Notes under the pieces: generated by a model
Told to the model about the DNA's origin: nothing
What the model saw: only the letters and a program-made list of their open reading frames with translations
Databases searched by the model: none
NCBI GenBank assembly: GCA_029009035.1
Contig: JAQXJQ010000063.1
Coordinates: 1-5,795, forward strand
Reading direction: 5' to 3'
DNA from: Oscillospiraceae bacterium
GTDB taxonomy: Bacteria > Bacillota > Clostridia > Oscillospirales > Oscillospiraceae
Length of the DNA: 5,795 nucleotides
Shown here: positions 1 to 3,837 of the stretch, one piece after another
Position numbering within the stretch: position 1 is the first letter of the stretch
Layout of the letters: the number at the start of each line of letters is the position of its first letter
Program-made: the position numbers and the translations under genes

Positions 1-153
1 CACCCGCAGGATCACGCTGCCGCCCTTGCCGCCGTCGCCGCCGTCGGGACCGCCGGCGGCGATATACTTCTCCCGGTGGAAGGCGACGGCGCCGTTGCCG
101 CCGTTGCCGGCACGCACCAGGATCCGGGCGGTGTCGATAAATTGGTTGGCCAT
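1..153 (-). CDS. obgE: GTPase ObgE/CgtA, N-terminal fragment (cut by window edge)
   Basis: Obg is an essential, slow-hydrolysing GTPase that binds the 50S subunit, acts in late ribosome assembly, and has been linked to stress and ppGpp signalling. Only the first 51 codons are visible, from the ATG at 151-153 to the window edge, with the frame fully open. They match the start of the glycine-rich Obg fold: MANQFIDTARILVRAGNGGN, then FHREKY (residues 25-30), then the run GGPDGGDGGKGGS at about 34-46. The GTPase and C-terminal domains lie outside the window. A strong AGGAGG (162-167 on the opposite strand) stands 8 nt before the ATG and fixes the start. A terminator-like hairpin ends only about 21 nt before the start codon and leaves no room for a promoter after it. 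Expression therefore probably depends on read-through from the rplU-prp-rpmA transcript. The family call is very secure. Confidence 0.96.
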   Translation of the reverse strand, partial: MANQFIDTARILVRAGNGGNGAVAFHREKYIAAGGPDGGDGGKGGSVILRV

Positions 154-174
154 GGGAAAAACCTCCTCTTGAGC

Positions 175-209
175 AAAAAACGCTCCGGACAACAGTGTGC
201 CCGGAGCGT
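175..209 (-). terminator. Rho-independent terminator/attenuator between rpmA and obgE
   Basis: Read on the minus strand, the stem arms are ACGCTCCGG and CCGGAGCGT (209-201 and 188-180), a 9-bp perfect stem. Three more inner pairs (G-U, C-G, A-U) can close it to a 6-nt loop. Six Ts follow at 180-175, the first of which can pair in the stem. No T-run follows the stem in the + direction, so it acts only on leftward transcripts. It can end the rplU-prp-rpmA transcript or attenuate obgE, whose ribosome site begins 7 nt further on. Confidence 0.88.
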
Positions 210-223
210 CTTACTTTGCGTAA

Positions 224-351
224 TCACGCCTCGCCTGTTCGCCGCGCGCGGCGTCCCAACCGCTCGGAACACAAACAAAATTGTTTCACAATTTTTGGTT
301 TGTATTCCTCGCTCCGGTCCATCCGCGCTGCTCACGACGGCTCGGACGCTT
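224..351 (-). repeat. Intergenic repeat copy R1 with hairpin core
   Basis: This stretch matches R2 (1411-1534) at both ends. The last 41 nt (311-351) agree at 38 positions with 1494-1534, and the first 29 nt (224-252) agree at 24 with 1411-1439. The core differs in sequence but is a long hairpin in both copies. Here GGAACACAAAC (266-276) and AAAATTG (277-283) pair with CAATTTT (289-295) and GTTTGTATTCC (298-308), leaving a 5-nt loop and a 2-nt bulge. A 14-bp perfect palindrome, CGCCGCGCGCGGCG, sits at 240-253. The repeat starts 2 nt after the rpmA stop codon and fills most of the gap before the obgE terminator. No coding frame here is credible. Confidence 0.8.
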
Positions 352-353
352 TC

Positions 354-638
354 TTACTGAGCGATCTCGTACACGGAGACCTTCTTGCGGTCCTTGCCCA
401 TGCGCTCGAACTTCACAGTGCCGTCCACCATGGCGAACAGGGTGTCGTCGCTGCCCTTGCCCACGTTGGTGCCGGGATGGATGTGAGTGCCGCGCTGACG
501 AACCAGCACATTGCCGGCCAGAACGAACTGACCATCGGCGCGCTTGACGCCCAGACGCTTGGCCTCGGAGTCACGGCCGTTCTTGGTGGAACCGCCGCCC
601 TTCTTATGAGCGAAGAGCTGGATGTTGATCTTCATCAT
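354..638 (-). CDS. rpmA: 50S ribosomal protein L27 (precursor with cleavable N-terminus)
   Basis: L27 sits near the peptidyl-transferase centre, where its N-terminal tail reaches the tRNA CCA ends. The 94-residue product carries the family signatures HKKGGGSTKNGRDS (11-24), AKRLGVKRADGQFV, VRQRGTHIHPG, DDTLFA and a DGTVKFER-type C-terminal block. The first nine residues, MMKINIQLF, form the Firmicutes-type extension removed by Prp before Ala10; the mature protein starts AHKKGGG, like mature E. coli L27. Three ATGs are available, at 644, 638 and 635. I chose 638 because it gives the usual nine-residue extension. The ATG at 644 adds two residues (MT) and lies 5 nt after AAAGGA (650-655), so it is a real alternative. 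The mature protein is the same either way. It is the third gene of rplU-prp-rpmA, 27 nt after prp, with the repeat R1 starting just past its stop. Confidence 0.96.
   Translation of the reverse strand: MMKINIQLFAHKKGGGSTKNGRDSEAKRLGVKRADGQFVLAGNVLVRQRGTHIHPGTNVGKGSDDTLFAMVDGTVKFERMGKDRKKVSVYEIAQ
609..614 (-). other. Predicted Prp cleavage site in L27 (Phe9/Ala10)
   Basis: These two codons read Phe-Ala in the context NIQLF/AHKKGGG. In Staphylococcus aureus the L27 extension MLKLNLQFF is removed between Phe and Ala by Prp. The motif is kept here with LF in place of FF, and the protease gene is next door. Cleavage in this organism is inferred from the family, not shown. Confidence 0.75.
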
Positions 639-665
639 TGTCATTTCCGTCCTTTCTAAAGGATA

Positions 666-1019
666 TTAGTCCTCGTCATCATCGTCGTCCTCTTCCAGAC
701 GGACGGTGAGATTTTCAGGGTATTCCTCTCCCAGGGCTTCCAGATAGACCATCATGCCGGTCAGGAGATCCTGACAGGTACGCTCGTTGGCCTGACCCAG
801 ACCGCCGGGGAGCTTCAGGGAGACATATCCGTCCTTTTCGCGGACCTTCACCGGAGCGGCCAGACCCAGCACCTCATTGACGGTGCACTCGGTCACGCCC
901 ACCACGGCGGAGACTGCGGCGCAGACGATATCGCTCCCGGCCTCAGCGTATCCGCTGTGGCCCTCCACCACGAAGCCGTCGATGCGGCGGTCGGCGCGGT
1001 GGAATGTGACGGTGGTCAT
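666..1019 (-). CDS. prp: Ribosomal-processing cysteine protease Prp (YsxB family)
   Basis: Prp is a small cytoplasmic cysteine protease that removes the N-terminal extension of L27, a step needed for working ribosomes in Firmicutes. The 117-residue product has the family core EGHSGYAEAGSDIVCAAVSA (19-38), with catalytic His21 and Cys33 in the expected spacing and the small glycine loop between them. The later LPGG and the helix LLTGMMVYLEAL fit the fold. The ATG at 1017-1019 follows GGGGAAG (1023-1029) and lies 12 nt after the rplU stop, so the two genes are tightly coupled. The protein ends in an unusually acidic tail: the last nine residues, EEDDDDDED, are all Asp or Glu. The position between rplU and rpmA is the classical one and supports the call independently. 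Confidence 0.95.
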   Translation of the reverse strand: MTTVTFHRADRRIDGFVVEGHSGYAEAGSDIVCAAVSAVVGVTECTVNEVLGLAAPVKVREKDGYVSLKLPGGLGQANERTCQDLLTGMMVYLEALGEEYPENLTVRLEEDDDDDED

Positions 1020-1031
1020 CGTCTTCCCCGA

Positions 1032-1343
1032 TCAGGCGTCGATCTTGGTGATCTCGACCTTGGTGTAGGGCTGACGATGGCCCTGACGACGGCGGTAGTT
1101 CTTCTTCGCCTTGTACTTGAAGACCAGAACCTTCTTGCCCTTGCCGTTCTTCACCACGTTGGCGGTCACGGAAGCGCCCTCCACCACGGGAGCGCCGAAG
1201 GTGGCCTTGTCACCGTCGATCACGGCCAGGACCTGGTCGAACTTGACGGTATCACCGGCTTCGCTGTCCAGCTTCTCGATGTAGAGGACGTCGCCCTCAG
1301 CCACCTTGTACTGCTTGCCGCCGGTCACGATGATTGCGTGCAT
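1032..1343 (-). CDS. rplU: 50S ribosomal protein L21
   Basis: L21 is a 23S rRNA-binding protein of the large subunit. The 103-residue product has the normal length and signatures: MHAIIVTGGKQYKVAEGD at the start, then FGAPVVEGASV (49-59), VFKYKAKKNYRRRQGHRQPY (74-93) and the TKVEI end. The ATG at 1341-1343 is preceded by AGGTG (1350-1354) with 6 nt spacing. A stronger-looking AAAGGA lies further upstream but is too distant to serve this start. It is the first gene of the leftward ribosomal operon and has a leader of about 210 nt. The reading frame stays open far upstream through the leader and the antisense of recJ, but everything beyond this ATG is noncoding by homology. Confidence 0.97.
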   Translation of the reverse strand: MHAIIVTGGKQYKVAEGDVLYIEKLDSEAGDTVKFDQVLAVIDGDKATFGAPVVEGASVTANVVKNGKGKKVLVFKYKAKKNYRRRQGHRQPYTKVEITKIDA

Positions 1344-1554
1344 ACTTTGCACCTGCCTTTCCTTTATTACGGGCTCGCTGTCGGGGGAGAGGGTCGCGCC
1401 CTGCTTCTTGTCACGCCTCGCTTGCTCGCGACACGCGGCACTCCGTTGCCTGAGCCGGAAATCGGAGCGGAAAATCTCCGTTTTTCCGCCCTTGCTCCGG
1501 GCCATCCGCGCTGCTCGCGACAGCTCGGACGCTTCTATCCCATTCAAAGCGGCT
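1344..1554 (-). promoter_or_regulatory. Long 5' leader of rplU mRNA (possible L21 autoregulatory leader)
   Basis: The promoter at 1560-1588 places the RNA start near 1554, which leaves about 210 nt of untranslated leader. It holds the whole repeat R2 and, closer to rplU, a short hairpin at 1390-1402 (arms AGGG and CCCT). Next to R2, GTCGCG and CGTGAC on the minus strand can also pair, with one G-U. Many Firmicutes carry an L21 autoregulatory leader upstream of rplU. I cannot confirm by eye that this sequence belongs to that family, so the regulatory role is inferred from length, structure and position. Confidence 0.4.
1411..1534 (-). repeat. Intergenic repeat copy R2 with hairpin core
   Basis: This is the second copy of the element at 224-351, in the same orientation. 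Its ends are conserved (TCACGCCTCGC at one side, GCTCGGACGCTT at the other), while the centre is a different hairpin. On the minus strand CGGAAA and CGGAG pair with CTCCG and TTTCCG around an 8-nt loop, with a small internal bulge. The minus strand also contains two near-copies of TGTCGCGAGCA followed by GCG, one in each flank. The copy lies wholly within the predicted rplU leader, starting about 20 nt after the predicted RNA start. Confidence 0.8.
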
Positions 1555-1559
1555 CTGAC

Positions 1560-1588
1560 AGTATAACAAGCAAGGGGGGGCGTGTCAA
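1560..1588 (-). promoter_or_regulatory. Promoter of the rplU-prp-rpmA operon
   Basis: On the minus strand TTGACA (1588-1583), a 17-nt spacer and TATACT (1565-1560) form a sigma-A promoter one base away from full consensus. The predicted RNA start is near 1554. Its strength fits a ribosomal-protein operon. Confidence 0.88.
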
Positions 1589-1592
1589 GGGG

Positions 1593-1628
1593 TTTTACCT
1601 GCTTTTTTGAAGATTTTTTCGCTTTTTT
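1593..1628 (-). promoter_or_regulatory. Phased A-tracts (UP-element-like) upstream of the rplU promoter
   Basis: Four T-runs on the + strand (1593-1596, 1603-1608, 1614-1619, 1623-1628) are centred 11, 11 and 9 nt apart, close to one helical turn. On the transcribed side they are A-tracts starting 5 nt upstream of the -35 box. Such arrays bend DNA and can bind the alpha subunit C-terminal domain of RNA polymerase, so they probably strengthen the operon promoter. Confidence 0.65.
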
Positions 1629-1683
1629 ATGGTTTGCGGGGAGCTTCCGGGTCAAAAAATCCCGATTTGCCGGGGGGCACCGG

Positions 1684-1712
1684 TTGAAAAGCGGGCCGGG
1701 GTTTGATATAAT
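1684..1712 (+). promoter_or_regulatory. Promoter of recJ-rel, with extended -10
   Basis: TTGAAA (1684-1689), 17 nt and TATAAT (1707-1712) form a near-consensus sigma-A promoter. TG one base before the -10 (1704-1705) gives an extended -10. RNA should start near 1719, leaving a leader of only about 27 nt before recJ. Confidence 0.87.
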
Positions 1713-1732
1713 CAAAGATAATTTAATTTTTT

Positions 1733-1738
1733 GAGGAA
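1733..1738 (+). promoter_or_regulatory. Ribosome binding site of recJ (fixes the start)
   Basis: GAGGAA lies 7 nt before the ATG at 1746. The frame is open further back to a TTG at 1731, but that codon overlaps this site and has no site of its own, so 1746 is the better start. Confidence 0.8.
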
Positions 1739-1745
1739 TGAAGCT

Positions 1746-3824
1746 ATGAAGTATGAACAGTGGGATCTGCGCCGCGGCGCCGGTATGGCGGCGCGGCAGC
1801 GGCTGGAGCGGGAGGGGATCCCTCCCCTGTGCGCCGCGATCCTTTGTGCCCGCGGGGTCGACACCCCCGAGAAGGCGGCCGACTGCCTGCGGGACAGGCA
1901 GGAGTACCTCCACGAGCCCTTCCTGATGAAGGATATGGGCCCGGCGGTGGAGCGGATCCGGCAGGGCCTTGACCGGGGGGAGACCATGGCCGTCTACGGC
2001 GACTATGATGTGGACGGGATCACCTCCACCTGCCTGCTCACCGAGTATCTGACCAGGCTGGGGGGAACGGTGGTCAGTTACATCCCCGACCGCACGGAGG
2101 AGGGCTACGGCCTGAATTGCGGCGCCATCGACTATCTGAATACCTGCGGCGTGAAGCTCATCATCACCGTGGACTGCGGCATCACCGCCGTGGACGAGGT
2201 GGAGTACGCCCGGGAGCGGGGCATTGATGTGGTGGTCACCGACCATCACCAGTGCAAGGAGCGCCTGCCTGCGGCCTGCGCCGTGGTGGATCCCCGCCGG
2301 CCGGACTGCGGCTACCCCTTCCCGGAGCTGGCGGGGGTGGGCGTGGCCCTCAAGGTGGCGCTGGCTCTCACCGAACCGGAGCGCCGGGGGGAGGTTTTGC
2401 GGGATTACTGCGAGCTGGTGGCCATTGGCACCGTGGCCGATGTGATGAGCCTGTCCGATGAAAACCGGATTTTGGTGAAAATGGGGCTGAAGGCCCTGGG
2501 AGACACCCGGCGCCCCGGCCTGCGCGCGCTGTTGGGCGAGGTGGGGTGCGAGAGAGGGAAAGCCGTGTCGGTGACCAACATCGGCTACGGGCTGGCTCCC
2601 CGCATCAACGCCGCCGGGCGCATGGAGCAGGCGAAGGTCGCCCTGCAGATGCTCCTCACCCGGGACACGGATGAGGGCGCCTGCCTGGCTCAGACGCTGT
2701 GCGAGCTGAACCGGGAGCGGCAGGGGATCGAGCTGGGCATTTTCGAGATCTGCGAGCAGCTGCTGGAGGCAGACCCCACCCTGGCCGGGCCTGCCATCGT
2801 GCTGGCGGGAGAGGGCTGGCATCAGGGCGTGGTGGGCATCGTGGCCTCCCGTCTGGCGGAGCGAAACGCCTGCCCCACCTTTATGATTTGTCTGGACAAC
2901 GGCAGGGGCAAAGGCTCCTGCCGGTCTTACGGGGGATTTAACCTCTTTGCGGCGCTGGAGCGCTGCGCCCCCCTGCTGGAGGAGTACGGCGGGCATGAGC
3001 TGGCTGCCGGCTTCACCATTCTGGAGGAGAACATCCCCGCCTTCCGCGCCGCCGTGTGCGCGCTGGTGGATGAGTATGCCGCGGAGCACTCCATGGTGTC
3101 CACCCTCACGGTGGACGCGGAGGTGGAGCACTGCGCCCAGCTCTCCGAGGAGCAGGTGGACGCCCTCTCCCTGCTGGAGCCCTTCGGCGCGGGCAATCCC
3201 CGGCCGGTGCTGCTGCTGCGGGGGGCCTGCGTGGTCTCCTGCGGCGATGTGGGCAGCGGGCGGCATCTGAAAATGCGGGTGCGGCGGGACGGCGTGCAGC
3301 TGGACGCCATCTTCTTCGGCGCCAATGCCGCCGCCTGCGGCGTGAGCGTGGGGGACAGGCTGGACCTGGTCTTCACCCCCCAGATCAACGAATTTCGGGG
3401 CAACCGGATGGTGCAGCTGCAGCTGTGCGATCTCCGTCCCGCCCCCACGAGAGCCCAGCTGGAGCGGGAGCTGTTCCGCCGGCTGGAGGCGGGGGAGACC
3501 CTCTCCCGCTGGGAGGCGGGTCAGCTGCTCCCCGAGCGCAGCGATTTTGCCCGCATATGGCGTTATCTGGAGCAGAGCTGTGCCGCAGGCCCCGTGATGG
3601 GGCCGCCGGAGCAGCTCATCCGCCAGATGGGCAAGGGACAGTCCGGCCTGTGCTCCTACGGGCGGAGCATGGTCTGCCTGCATGTGATGGATGACCGGGG
3701 CCTCATCCGGGTAGAATGGTCCGGGCAGGAGGCCACCGTGTCCCTGCGCCCCACCCGGGGCAAGGTGGATCTGGAGCAGGCGGGCATGATGCGGCTGCTC
3801 CGGAGCTTTATCAATGAAATGTAA
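1746..3824 (+). CDS. recJ: Single-stranded-DNA-specific 5'-3' exonuclease RecJ
   Basis: RecJ degrades single-stranded DNA 5' to 3' in RecF-pathway recombination, mismatch repair and base excision repair. The 692-residue product is a full DHH/DHHA1 protein. The DHH domain has YGDYDVDG (84-91), VDCG (142-145), TDHH (165-168, motif Asp-His-His) and GLAPRINAAGRM (282-293), followed by an LNRERQ motif. The DHHA1 part has HQGVVGIVASRL (359-370), GKGSCRS (388-394 region) and GGHELAAG (from 415). The OB-type domain is marked by PFGAGNPRP from 479. Residues 566-692 form a C-terminal extension with no motif I can name; E. coli RecJ (577 aa) lacks it, but longer RecJ proteins are usual in Firmicutes. 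All metal-binding motifs are intact. The next gene, rel, starts 13 nt after the stop, so the two are probably co-transcribed. Confidence 0.97.
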   Translation: MKYEQWDLRRGAGMAARQRLEREGIPPLCAAILCARGVDTPEKAADCLRDRQEYLHEPFLMKDMGPAVERIRQGLDRGETMAVYGDYDVDGITSTCLLTEYLTRLGGTVVSYIPDRTEEGYGLNCGAIDYLNTCGVKLIITVDCGITAVDEVEYARERGIDVVVTDHHQCKERLPAACAVVDPRRPDCGYPFPELAGVGVALKVALALTEPERRGEVLRDYCELVAIGTVADVMSLSDENRILVKMGLKALGDTRRPGLRALLGEVGCERGKAVSVTNIGYGLAPRINAAGRMEQAKVALQMLLTRDTDEGACLAQTLCELNRERQGIELGIFEICEQLLEADPTLAGPAIVLAGEGWHQGVVGIVASRLAERNACPTFMICLDNGRGKGSCRSYGGFNLFAALERCAPLLEEYGGHELAAGFTILEENIPAFRAAVCALVDEYAAEHSMVSTLTVDAEVEHCAQLSEEQVDALSLLEPFGAGNPRPVLLLRGACVVSCGDVGSGRHLKMRVRRDGVQLDAIFFGANAAACGVSVGDRLDLVFTPQINEFRGNRMVQLQLCDLRPAPTRAQLERELFRRLEAGETLSRWEAGQLLPERSDFARIWRYLEQSCAAGPVMGPPEQLIRQMGKGQSGLCSYGRSMVCLHVMDDRGLIRVEWSGQEATVSLRPTRGKVDLEQAGMMRLLRSFINEM

Positions 3825-3832
3825 AGGAGGTG
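3825..3832 (+). promoter_or_regulatory. Strong ribosome binding site of rel
   Basis: AGGAGGTG starts directly after the recJ stop codon and stands 5 nt before the ATG at 3838 (7 nt from the AGGAGG core). It is a near-perfect match to the anti-Shine-Dalgarno sequence and fixes the rel start. Confidence 0.9.
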
Positions 3833-3837
3833 CGGTT

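Noticed and set aside
12..660. Several open frames on both strands across R1, rpmA and obgE (for example 12-335 minus and 195-659 plus)
   Set aside because: They translate the repeat R1 and the wrong frames of rpmA/obgE. Peptides of the SADGPERG type come from the repeat, not from a gene.
224..1534. R1 and R2 as ends of a transposon or composite element
   Set aside because: They flank intact core ribosomal genes in conserved order, have the same orientation, and show no transposase or target duplication.
957..1610. Open frame on the + strand opposite prp and rplU
   Set aside because: It covers the antisense of two certain genes plus the repeat R2 and promoter region, and has no recognisable protein features.
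1651..1664. Weak inverted repeat around an A-run near CCCGG and CCCG between the two promoters
   Set aside because: It has only about 4 pairs with a 9-nt loop and lies upstream of both promoters, so it is unlikely to be a working terminator.
1731..1745. Upstream TTG start for recJ adding five residues
   Set aside because: The TTG overlaps the GAGGAA ribosome site that correctly serves the ATG at 1746.
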